Assembly (NCBI GenBank): GCA_037074705.1
Contig: CM073596.1
Location: 21,178,001 to 21,242,000 of the forward strand
Reading direction: 5' to 3'
From: Zhengitettix transpicula
Lineage: Eukaryota > Arthropoda > Insecta > Orthoptera > Tetrigidae
DNA length: 64,000 bases
The notes below the pieces were generated by a model, which ran no database searches, was not told where the DNA came from, and worked only from the letters and a program-made list of their open reading frames with translations. A program made the position numbers and the translations under genes. Positions 44,438 through 54,215 of this stretch are shown here, in pieces (within the stretch, counting starts at the first letter, position 1; each line of letters begins with the position of its first letter).

Positions 44438-47400
44438 CTTCATTCATATTTGTATTTCATAGTTATTCACCTCTGAGTGAAAGAAATATTTTACTGACAA
44501 TATTGAATTTTTTCATAATATAAGACTTTTATTGCACCATATTTCACTACCAGTTTCAATTTAGGTCCATTCAACATGTGCGATATCGATCTAGCTGAAA
44601 CTCTCTGGGTACTGGCAGATACGCGAGCGTAAGCCAATCGCAGGACATGTTGAGCCCGATGGCCGTCAAGTCTGACAACTGCATACACCACTTAGCGTTC
44701 AAAGTAGTCTTTTGTTAGTTGGTGTTCGTGGTCTGAATTGAAAAACACGACTGGCGTTTATCCACGTCCTGAAGGGAGGAACCTCGCTCGTGACGAGAAA
44801 GTCTTGTGTTGGCAATTAGAGGGGACCAAGTCGGAAATCGATTGGTCTGAGAAGGTCACGGGGCCTCTTGGGGTGACTAATGAAACCGTTAAGCGTTTAT
44901 TACAGTCAAGAAATCTCTGAAATTACAAATCTCAAACGGTTGCAATATGATAGACGTCTTAGTGATTTAATAGTAAGTAATTTTCTGTTTCCTCGACAAT
45001 ATGAAATTTTATTTTGAACTAGCTGAGTGCCCGGCGTTGCCCGTGTCTTATTTATATAAACCCGAAAAAGAATTTAATTCTATATTAATCTTTCGTCAAG
45101 AAGACACAACCTAAATCTAACTATTCCTAGTTCCGTACACAATTTCGACCAATAGTGCTTTAATTGAACAGATATAAAATACATTGAATTTTATTGCATC
45201 AATCTCAACAAAAATACCTCCGAATTTCTTTACCAATACATAAATATACTGCATTAATTTAATAGCTATAAGATACATAGAATTTAATTGCATAATAGCA
45301 ACAAATTCTCCGCGAACAAATAATTGTCAGTAAGTCTTCAGACAGTACTTCTTGAGTATTGCAGGATATAATTGTCCATCAATATTCGCACATTACGAAG
45401 GATTGAAGTGATCAAATTTATAGCTACATTCCAAATGTAAAGAAATGGTGGCCATATTTCACTCACTAAATTAACTAACATTTTCCGCAACGATTGTAAA
45501 GTATTTTGTATTGTTTTTTATTATCACTCGATGGAGAATTACTGGATAGAATTATACTTTTATTCAATGAAAATATTTCTGCTTCATTTCATTACGGAAA
45601 AATCGAACTATTTCCTTTGTTCGTCGCGTAGTAACGTCTCTCTCTGTCGCGTGATGTCATGATATATTGGCGCGCAGTAATTTATCACTTAATGATCACT
45701 TTTTAAAATTATAATTCTTTTCCCATTTATGCTAGTGGTTTGTCACCCCCACAGTACCGGTTCTCGATTTTGGCAGAATACGTATACCAATTTTGTTGCA
45801 TTCTGTTCACGCGATAAAATTTGTATAAAGAACAACGTAAATACATTCATACATACATCCTTTTTTATTATATATATTTTCTATTACCACTTACATTTTA
45901 ATAATATAAAAACAGTATATTTTTTATTATTGGAGGGAGAGAAAAAACTGGAAGCCGTGATTCGTTTTGTTTGATAAATATTATTACAGCACAAGGCGCC
46001 TAAATATTGTTCGTACTATGAAAAAACTGACAATGCTGCACATTAAATTTTTTTGCTTACTTAAGACAGTATATTAATTAAATTCATATAAAAGATTGTA
46101 TGATGTAGTCAAGTTAAGTTCAAAAACAGAAGAACTTTGAAACACATGGCCGGACCGGGAATCGAACTCAGAAGCAACTCTTTGTTATGCGGTTCTCTTT
46201 ACCCTCCGTCAAGTGTAGAATTTCTCCATCCTGATCCTTTTATAGTCATGTAAATTAAATAAGAAATAATCAATTAAATAGTGTAATGGTAACAAAAAAA
46301 TCATCAAATGTTTCTTTATTGATTTATTACGGCTATTTTGTGCTCTGATACAATTGTAAGGCACGGTTTTTTTTATTCAGGTAAACAGGAATTTAGTCAG
46401 TTTGTTTTTCATAGAATAGTGTAACAATTATTCAAACAATTACAAGTGATTCGATATAAATCACGTTTGATAACCAAGAACTTTGACGAATGACGATTAT
46501 TTCACTGAGAAAAAACATTTCACGAAGCAAATAATATTGCTAAAATCGAACTCTTAGTATCGAGCGAGTTGGAAACTTGGATGCTAAAATGAAAGGAAAA
46601 ACATTTATGTAAATTTTGCAATATTGTGCTGGAAAAGACGAAATAATGATTAAGATAATAAACAAGGGATATAAAGAGAACAATATTTATAAAAATAGTT
46701 CGGAGGATAGCAAACTTGATCGGATAAGACGTTTGGTAGTGATTTCATTGCAGGCCAAATATGTGAACCTCAAACGAACATGATTTGGAATATCAAAGAT
46801 GTTATAGAAGGACCAAAATATAGGATGTTAGAAGAGGAAGATAAATATATGGATTAAAAGAATTATAATCATATGTCAGGCTTAAATTACAAAGCATATT
46901 TATAAAAATTATATACTCTTAGCAACATAGACTAGTAAACATTTCCTGCTCGATATCTGGTTCAAATCGACATTAGTTATCTTTCCGTTGTCTGTGGGGA
47001 TTATTTCGTCGTTCCAAGGAAGCGTTATTTATTTCATAAATACGATAATCTCGAAAGGGCGTAGTGCAGACGTTGATACGCAGGAGAGAGACGAATATCC
47101 TGCGGCATTTACGTCCCGCAAAGCCATCTTCAACTTTCATCTCCCCATACATATTTTATTAGGGCGGGGTTCTTGTCAAGCTTGAGATGGAACGCGCACG
47201 CCTTGTTGTCGCAAAGGTCTGTCAACAACGACACCAACTACCACCACTTGCAGTTGTCGCAGTATTGATACCTGCCTAACGTCTTTGACAGCCGTCACGA
47301 ATTTATTGTCAAGCAGATAAACAATAATCAGTGCTATTTATAATATGTGCACTTCACTAACCTTTTCCAGTTTATTACACGCCGCCTTCATAGTCATGAA

Positions 47401-47456
47401 CTTAATGTCCGGAAGTTAGTATTTGTTTTTAAAATAATCATCATCGCCATTCCCCT
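44438..47456. other. Non-coding region with an insect-type repeat motif
   Basis: No gene is supported. At 45020-45050 the string TAGCTGAGTGCCCGGCGTTG followed by CCCGTGTC resembles a repeat start common in invertebrate genomes; I cannot name the family. Frames of 60-81 codons (44491 minus, 44738, 45729, 46988) lack domains. The area 47060-47320 is of balanced composition. Confidence 0.35.
46141..46222 (-). mobile_element. tRNA-derived SINE head, fragment
   Basis: On the minus strand GAGTTCGATTCCCGGTCC is a near-perfect Pol III B box. Upstream is a weak A-box-like GACGGAGGGTAAAGAG. The sequence ends in CGGCCATGTG, as many tRNA-type SINE heads do. No cloverleaf with an anticodon stem can be drawn, so a functional tRNA is unlikely. 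Confidence 0.5.
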
Positions 47457-47680
47457 TTATTTAGCGCTCCATTTCTCCAATTCTCCATTCCGATTATTCT
47501 TCCACCCTCTCTCACGTCTCAGTCTTGGTCTTCCGACTTTCCTTATTCCTTCTAGGAATGTCTTCAATATCCTGCCTATCATTCTATCATTTGCCCGTAG
47601 CACATGTCCTGCCCATTCTAGCCTTCTAATCTTGATAAACTTCACGATGTCTGGTTCATTATACAGATCGTATAGGTAGT
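47457..47680 (-). pseudogene. LINE polymerase C-terminus, 3' part of the split LINE
   Basis: The minus-strand frame reads LYNEPDIVKFIKIRRLEWAG, then HVLRANDR and KVGRPRLRRERGW. This is the canonical tail of RTE-like arthropod non-LTR polymerases. It continues the RT relic at 48965-49890: about ten residues of the expected joint are lost where the FB-R2 composite now sits (47681-48940). The join therefore dates the composite as younger than the LINE. Confidence 0.85.
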
Positions 47681-48292
47681 TCGCGTTTTTGGTACTTTTT
47701 CCAAGCTCTCGCAGGCTTTTGCTTCGAATTAGCCAGAGAAGTCAGAATAATTAATACAAGAATACCCCAAAAGTGGATTCTCTCGCAGGTAACCTGCGAG
47801 GGATGTTCTCTCGCAGGCAGAACCTTGTAGGAGAGATACGAAGGGGCTACCTTTGGGAATGCCTTTTCCTCTCTCCGTTTTTGAACTGAGGTTCCCACAA
47901 GCCGAGGCACCTCGGTCTGTTTTGAGAGGTGTATGTTCCGGGGTCACAGACCTTGGGCATACGGTAAGAGTTGTTCTCTGTTCCCATTGGATCAGTCGGC
48001 CAGCTGCCTCCTAAAATGGTCGAGGCACGGAATTCTGCCCTCTCCCGCCATCCAGGGAAGGTCGTGAGACAAGTACCCAATGCCCGACCTACCTGATGCA
48101 GGTTTTTCTAGGGTTTTCCCTGCATTTATTTAGGCGAATGCCGTGTAAGATCCTTAAACCATAGCCCGGGGGCTCTAGTAACCCTTGGCTACCTTCCTCT
48201 ACCCTTCCGCATCCCCCCTTTCAAATCCCTTCCTATGCTATTAAAGGGGAGTTGCCCAATGTGGATCACCCTCATGTAGCTTGTTGCCCTAA
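47681..48292 (-). mobile_element. FB foldback-family copy I
   Basis: Reverse orientation. Starts in the right-side inner sequence (GGTACTTTTTCCAAGCTCTC, GCTTTTGCTTCGAATTAGCC), shows two internal hairpin units CTGCGAGGGATGTTCTCTCG, then the centre and the terminal arm to GTAGCTTGTTGCCCTA. The right terminal arm is missing: at 47681 the sequence switches to LINE. The frames at 47659, 47729 and 47847 (minus) are repeat by-products. Confidence 0.9.
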
Positions 48293-48299
48293 AAAATAA

Positions 48300-48940
48300 A
48301 AAATTTAAAAAAAATTTAATAAAATTATTAAGATTTCTTTCAATGATTTTCTACATCCCATATATTTAATTTGGGTATTCTTTTTTTTTTTTAATTAATG
48401 TAGTGCCTGAAGATTTCCCAAAGTTGGGTCAAAACTTTGAACTCGTTTTACCGTACTTTCAAGAGATTTAATTCTCAAATGTAGTTGTCTTAAATTCAAA
48501 TTATTCTTAATTTATTAGCTAATTTTTACTTAACGTCACATAAATATGGATTTTTGAAACTACATCTCTAATACTATCTATTACAATATTCAAGCATCAT
48601 TGTAAGATACAGCTTCAACATACATAGACACTGCTATTTTTAACCACCAAAAAGGAACTTGTATACTGCGTATTATTTCTCAAACAATTTTTTTTCCCCG
48701 AGTTTTCTATGCAGCTGTGTATATTGATTGGCATCAAAATTCGACTAAATTTATTATCATCTTTGTATATGATTTTACATTTTTAAGGAGTATTTTTAAC
48801 AATATTAAAACATTAACGACGTTTCTGTACGTTTTCCGTACTTAAAACAGGTTTCAATTTGCTTATGTTACCACCGTAAAAATTTGTCTCAAAATATTTC
48901 GAATCATGAATTTACACTATATGTTTTTAATATTTTTCTA
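48300..48940 (-). mobile_element. Repeat R2, copy c
   Basis: Reverse complement of 39910-40580. With FB copy I it forms the same R2-to-FB order as at 39.9-41.4 kb, so the two appear to have been moved or duplicated together, in opposite orientation. Hammerhead-like sites: 48405-48438 (plus, CUGAAGA intact) and 48813-48851 (minus, with a GTACG/CGTAC stem and GAAACGTCG intact). Confidence 0.9.
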
Positions 48941-48964
48941 CTTTAACAGTATAATTTCTTCTAA

Positions 48965-49890
48965 TTCTACTTCTACCGGGCCAAAAATTTTCCACAGAAT
49001 CTTTCTTTCAATAGAGAGTTGTCTCTCATCCGATTTAGAAAGTGTTCATGTCTCAGCACCATATGTTAATACTGGTCTTATTAAGACTTTATACATTAGG
49101 ACTTAATTTTTCCTGAACAGCAGCTTATACTTCATATGTTTTCTGAGGCCATAGAGTTTCCACTTTTGAATCTCCGTGTTGACACTGTTATTATTAACTT
49201 CTGATCCCAGATATATGAAGCTACGTACAGCTTCTAGCTTGTATGGCCCAATTTCTATTGATGTGTGTTCCCTCGCGATGTCTTTCTTGGTTACAGTCAT
49301 GTACTTGGTTTTCCCCTCTTTAATCTGTAAGTTCATTTTTTTCTTCTTTTACCAGACTCTCATTGATCCTGGTGTTCTTGCAATGAAATCTATGTCACCG
49401 GCGTAAGCCAGGATTTGCACCGATTTATATAAAATGGTCCCCCTTGTGTTAATCCCTGCATCTTTCTCCAGAGCTATGTTAAATAAAAGGCAGGATAGCG
49501 AGTCTAAATTCCTTCTTGATAGTTATATCGCTTGATAGCTTCTTCTGCACCTTAATTTGGCTCCGAGTATTCTCCATAGTCATCCTTACCAGTGTAATCA
49601 GTTTCTCAGGGATCTCCAACTCCTCCACGGCTACATACAGGTTACTTCTGTTATTACCGTCGTACGATGATTTGAAGTCAATGAAAAGGTGATATGTATT
49701 AATTCCATAATCTTTACACTTTTCAAGAACTTGCCGTATCGTGAAGATCTGGTCAATAGTTGATCTTCCTTGGCGAAATCCACACTGGTATTCGCCAATA
49801 GCATTTTCGACGTAAGATGCAAGTCTACTAAAGATGATGTTGCAGAATATTTTATATGGATTTAAAAATAATAGTCTACTGATTTTTTCC
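48965..49890 (-). pseudogene. LINE reverse transcriptase relic (RTE-like), frameshifted
   Basis: Minus strand, from 49890 downwards. RT motifs in order: YKIFCNIIFSRLASYVENAI, the YQCGFRQGRSTIDQIF block, the first catalytic motif LFIDFKSSYD, a frameshift near 49480, LLFNIALEKDAGINTRGTI, then ILAYAGDIDF at about 49385-49412. There the usual YADD is YAGD, so a catalytic Asp is lost. After another shift come GKTKYMTV, VRSFIYLGSEV, then TLIRPVLTYGAETWTLSKSD and SIERKILWKIFGPV to about 48965. The element was non-functional. Its 5' part (endonuclease) is missing; an IR element lies at the truncation point (49911). Confidence 0.9.
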
Positions 49891-49910
49891 CCTTCAACAA
49901 TAAATATAAG

Positions 49911-50137
49911 TGAATAAAAAAGATAGCCAATACGGACAAAAAAGGGTAATATAAATACCACACAACGTTTCTGTTATCTTTGTGCCTTTCGTCAGGCCTT
50001 TGAGTGTTGTCAACTGACCAGTGCAGTTGTGTTTCTCTAGGCTCTTCTTAGCACCTGACGAAGGGTACAAGGACCCCAGAAACGTTGTGTGGTATTTATA
50101 TTACCCTTTTGTCAATATTGGCTACCTTTCTTATTCA
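49911..50137. mobile_element. IR element, complete copy 1
   Basis: 227 bp with ~85-bp arms. TGAATAAAAAAGATAGCCAA and GGGTAATATAAATACC plus ACACAACGTTTCTG on the left mirror CAGAAACGTTGTGTGG, TATTTATATTACCC, TATTGGCTACC and TTTCTTATTCA on the right. The centre is TTGTCAACTGACCAGTGCAG. The arms carry hammerhead-core-like sites at 49962-49997 (minus) and 50054-50089 (plus), both with intact CUGACGA and GAAAC. No coding capacity. It abuts the truncated 5' end of the LINE. Confidence 0.9.
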
Positions 50138-50205
50138 TTATTTTCTATCAGACGAAAATTATTTTCATTTTAATAAATATAAGTATTGTATCGCAAATAT
50201 CCATA

Positions 50206-50550
50206 GTTGTCCGCTATTCCCATTGGAATAGTCGACCAGCTGCCTCCTAAACTGGTCGAGGCACGGAGAAGGGAATGCTGCGTCCCCACTTGTCACACAC
50301 GCTCTCCCGCTATCGGAAGGGCGTGGGACAAGTACCCAATGCCCGATACCTGGTGCAGGTTTTTCTATGGTTTTCCCTGCATTTCTTTAGGCGAATGCCG
50401 GGTAGGATCCTTAAATTTAGCCCGGGGGCCATAGTTAACCCTTGGCTACCTTCCTCTACCCTTCCGCATCCCCCCTTTCTAACCCTTCCTATCCTATTAA
50501 AGGGGAGTTGCCCAACGTGCATTACCCTCATGTAGCCTGTTGCCCTAAAA
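50206..50550 (-). mobile_element. FB foldback-family copy J
   Basis: Reverse orientation. Starts within the centre (TTGTCCGCTATTCCCATTGG), passes CGAGGCACGGAGAAGGGAAT and the arm landmarks, and ends GTAGCCTGTTGCCCTAAAA. Frames at 50207, 50275 and 50310 (minus) are by-products. Confidence 0.9.
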
Positions 50551-51640
50551 ACAAGCAAATATGCATTGTGTCAATATAATCTGATTATAATTTGAAAACT
50601 TCAGTTTATGAAGACTGAAATTTGTAAATGTTTATGAAATACTCAAGTTGAAAATTGGTAAAAATTTTAATACGAAGTATAATAAATTTAATCAGTCACT
50701 TAACTCGTGATTTGCATTATTAGTGATTTCTTTACACGTATTTATGAAGAATCGTGGATTCGTCTGGGAAGTTTCTTCCGTTACCTTTGTCCTTTGCCCG
50801 TTACTACGCCGCCCCCAGGCGCCTTTCTGGAATCTGTGGGAAGTTGAGGGCGAAGCTAACAGGAGGCTTGCCACTATGCAGAAACGCCTTGCATAAAGGC
50901 ACTGCGGCAAGACAGCAAATTAACGCGAAACGCAGCACAAAGCGGTCGCTCCTGCGTACACGAGGGCGGCGTTTGTCTTGCCGCAACACACGAGGCCCTT
51001 CTTCCTCCTCCTCCTCCTCCTCCTCATCCGTCTGGCAATTTAGTGACAGCTTACTAATTGAAATGCTCCGTTGATGGAAAAACATGAACGTGAACATAAT
51101 TTAGTTTGGCAAGAAAAGACGTGGGAATTAACGGGTTTCAGTCGCTTTGCAGCGAGCCACGACACGAAGGCTGCGTCGCGTCGGTGATTTACTGGCAAAC
51201 GTCCGCCCTGGGACCCATAAAGCAACCAGCCTCAACGCCTCACCACAACTTTATGATCTTTGAAAATAGATAGCGACGCACGACAACCTTGACTTCAATA
51301 CAACTTACCAGTCATTGCCCGCAGCTCGTTCTCGTCGAAAATGACCGTTACCTAATCATCAGTTCATGATGATTGAATTTTTTCCCCATAAATTTCTTGT
51401 TTTATCGTTTCTAATTGTTCTTCCTTACGGCACGTTCAATAACTTACTCTGAAATATTAGTTTTTGATTATACCTTATCTCCCTCTCTAAATATTCCAAC
51501 ATTTTTCCGCTTTCCTGCAAATCGTGACTTTACATACTATTATCTCCAGTCAGGTACATACAATATATTCTGAGGATCCTTCAAACAAGCTAGGGTTGTA
51601 AGATATTTTTACATAATCAAAAAAAATGTCACATGGATGT
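50551..51640. other. Non-coding, with GC-balanced island and (TCC)n run
   Basis: The island 50740-51250 is GC- and CpG-richer and has opposing frames of 106 (plus) and 97 codons (minus) over a (TCC)n run at about 51003-51028. The low-complexity run explains the Ser- or Glu-rich products. A regulatory island is possible, a gene not supported. Confidence 0.4.
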
Positions 51641-51649
51641 ATTACAAAA

Positions 51650-51810
51650 ATTTTAGAGGGGAGCAGCAAGTTTGTAATACGGGCACTTGGTCACGGGAAA
51701 GATGAAGTAGAGAAAGTAGGGTGGGAATCACTGGCAACCATAAGGATGAAAGACAGACTTTACATTCTACTTGAATCGTATTCGGGGAAGAAAGCGTCGT
51801 AAGACATACG
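51650..51810 (+). pseudogene. LINE polymerase C-terminal relic
   Basis: Reads SSKFVIRALGHGKDEVEKVG, WESLATIRMKDRLYILLESY and SGKKAS to a stop at about 51801. This matches the 'GWESLxxRRxKDRLxLLYK' region downstream of the RT in jockey/CR1-type LINEs. It corresponds to 62955-63020. Only about 50 residues survive. FB copy K starts about 40 bp later. Confidence 0.75.
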
Positions 51811-51846
51811 AAATAAGCTTAAAAAATCGACTGGAAAGAAAAAGAA

Positions 51847-52247
51847 GGCTATATATAAGGTAATCCACACAGTGGCACATCCCCACTTATAGCATAGGAA
51901 AGGAATTGAAGCGGGGATGGAGAATGGTAGGGAAAGGTAGCCAAGGGTTAACTAGGGCCCCAGGGCTATAGTTTGAGGATCCTACACGGTAATTCGCTTA
52001 AAAGTGATGCAGGGAAAACCCTAGAAAAACCTGCATCAGGTAGGTCGGGAAGTAGGTACTTGACCCACGCCCTTACGATGGCGGAATAAGGGTTTACTGT
52101 AGGGACGCAGCCTTCCCTTTTCCGTGCCTTGACGAGCTTAGGAGGCAGCTGGCCGAATATTCCAATACGAATAGCAAACAACTCTTACCGTATAGCCAAG
52201 GTCTGTGAACACGGAACATACACCTCTCAAAACAGGCTTGTGGGAAA
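51847..52247 (+). mobile_element. FB foldback-family copy K
   Basis: Forward, diverged at its outer end (GGCTATATATAAGGTAATCC), then CTTATAGCATAGGAAAGG, GGGTTAACTAGGGCCCCAGG and AGGAGGCAGCTGGCCGAATA, ending at CTCTCAAAACAGGC. The frame at 51966 (minus) is a by-product. Confidence 0.85.
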
Positions 52248-52882
52248 GATGTTAAATAATTTAAAATAAAAACTAGACCGCAAAAAAACTGCGTGAGGCG
52301 GTTTAATTTTTCTCCATCGAAGAAGGCTGCGTAATAAGAAAATATCACTAAATTTACACGGTTATATTTGGACTTAAAGATTTTAGAGGCCATAGAGATA
52401 CAAACAAAGGTTACCAAGTTTTAACTGAAATTCCAGATACATCCTGCGACCACTCTGGTATTCTTACATAACGGACAATCAAGAAATTTCCCGAGGTGTA
52501 ACGGAATTACAAATTGTCTAAACTCGGAAATATATTGGAGGGACAACTGCCTAAATAAGAGAATTGGTAGTGGATTCCAACAGTGTTTGTTCATGACTGA
52601 AAATAATAATATGATAGTATATGTGGGTCAACATCTAAAACACCATTATTACTGAAGTTTCATAAACTACGTGTACAATTGATTATTTCAATGTTATTAG
52701 AAATGCCAACAGAAGAAGAAGAATATTGGTTATTTCATCCACAATTTTTAAATATTTTACTGTGATTACATTTTAATCAGTCATCGAAGGAATTTCTTGT
52801 CTGCGCGAGATGTGACTGCTTCAATGAATGTAACATATTCTAGTGAGGCCATTTTCATTGAATCCTTTACAGTTAATAATAT

Positions 52883-52888
<6 letters not shown>
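52248..52888. other. Non-coding stretch
   Basis: Apart from a 107-codon minus-strand frame without domain (52094-52417, partly in copy K), nothing is seen. Confidence 0.4.

Positions 52889-52922
<34 letters not shown>
52889..52922. repeat. (TA)n tract
   Basis: About 34 bp of pure TA repeat. Confidence 0.95.
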
Positions 52923-52930
<8 letters not shown>

Positions 52931-53361
52931 CAAATTATTTTATTACTATCGTGGATGAAAATAGAAATTGAAGCAACGGAATCCTATTAGGTTCACAACC
53001 AAATTATATGAAACCTAAAATGTGTCCCTGAATGGATTGCGGCTGGAGACGCGGCTATTATTAGCACTTTGACAGGTGGCAGCGTCAGCCATATTTACCT
53101 CCGTGCAAAACCTTCCAGTGGCGCGCGTCAGGTGAAAGACTCGCACCAATTCTGTCACACGCAGAATATTAAATTCGTGTTGCCTGTCACGTGCCGCGTC
53201 ACCAAACATGCATCACGTGAAATGAAAACCTGTTCGCAGCACAGGGAGAATCGTTTCGTCGATATCCCCCAAAATATTGAAGAGACTCGGAAAGTCATTG
53301 GTAAGCTTGAATGAACGGCAAAAGCCCTATAAACTTTTCAGGCTCGTCAGTAGATTAAACG

Positions 53362-53362
<1 letters not shown>
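52923..53362. other. Non-coding, GC-balanced island 53020-53320
   Basis: Opposing short frames (81 codons plus, 64 minus), CpG-richer than its surroundings. No protein signature. Confidence 0.35.
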
Positions 53363-53397
<35 letters not shown>

Positions 53398-53525
53398 TGA
53401 AATAAATAAATATATATATATATATATATAAATTGAAATAAATAAATATATATATATATATAAATTTAAATAAATACATATAAATAAATAAATAAATAAA
53501 AATAAATAAATAATTATATATATAA
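53363..53525. repeat. Compound microsatellite with higher-order repeat
   Basis: (TA)n followed by AATTGAAATAAATAAA, then (TA)n and AATTGAAATAAATAAA again, a third diverged unit, then (AAAT)n. A ~48-bp unit has been duplicated on top of the dinucleotide array. Confidence 0.95.
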
Positions 53526-53970
53526 AGTGAAACACGAGAACGTTACAGTAAGTGTAAATTCATTGTAATGGGATTAAAATAAGTTGGAACTAGACGTTTA
53601 ATTCCAGCAACTGGTTTGACCTTAAATACACCAATCAGACTGCTTAAAATTATGGGCGGACAAGCAGCATCATTGCCGAACAATTGTTACGCATTCTATT
53701 GTTTTCTGTGAACTGTATAACGATTTGATTGCGACTGTGTAGTTTGATCCGCTACCTGGCTTTTCTCCACGTGAATACTTCTAGTACCTACATATACTAA
53801 TAGCACTAGCTCATATAAAGTTAAGATAATTTTTTATTCAGGTGCTCAGCCGCTAATCGCGAATGAATACACTATAATTAGCTGAAATAAAAAAGAAAAT
53901 AATTTAAGTCTCCTTATAAAGTCTTACAAAAATTATTAACAACCTAAAGGAAAAATAATTTTAATACACA

Positions 53971-53972
<2 letters not shown>
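53526..53972. other. Non-coding stretch
   Basis: Nothing recognised. Confidence 0.45.

Positions 53973-54014
<42 letters not shown>
53973..54014. repeat. (TA)n tract beside LTR fragment
   Basis: About 42 bp of TA repeat, ending exactly where TGTAAT begins. Confidence 0.95.
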
Positions 54015-54017
<3 letters not shown>

Positions 54018-54215
54018 AATAATCAAAAATAAAAGTTAATTTTATATATTTTACCACTCGTTGGCCGCCAAATTTGTAATAATCAAAATAAAATTTAATT
54101 ATTATTTATTTCGTTTATTACAAATTTGGTTCTCCAACGTGGGGCTTGTCTTCAGTTAATCTTAATTTAAATACTATTGTTTATTACAATTTTGTGCTTC
54201 AACGTGAGGCAAAAT
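54015..54215 (+). mobile_element. LTR-end fragments with two PBS-like motifs (LTR copy 3)
   Basis: TGTAATAATCAAAAATAAAA starts right after the TA tract, and TGTAATAATCAAAATAAAAT starts again at 54075. ATTACA at 54117-54122 is followed by TTTGGTTCTCCAACGTGGGG, and ATTACA at 54183-54188 by TTTTGTGCTTCAACGTGAGG. LTR start and LTR end with a TGG..CAACGTGGGG-type primer site are thus present twice within 200 bp, without the LTR body. Copy 1 (1133-1254) shows the same doubling. Confidence 0.6.

Noticed and set aside
45020..45060. Helitron end
   Set aside because: The CCCGGCGTTGCCCG motif suggests a dispersed invertebrate repeat, but there is no CTRR end with a hairpin and no 5' TC that I can pair with it.
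46141..46222. Functional tRNA gene
   Set aside because: The B box is excellent but the rest does not fold as a cloverleaf; a SINE head is the better reading.
50754..51097. Ser-rich (plus) and Glu-rich (minus) products over the (TCC)n run
   Set aside because: The low-complexity tract alone explains the open frames on both strands.
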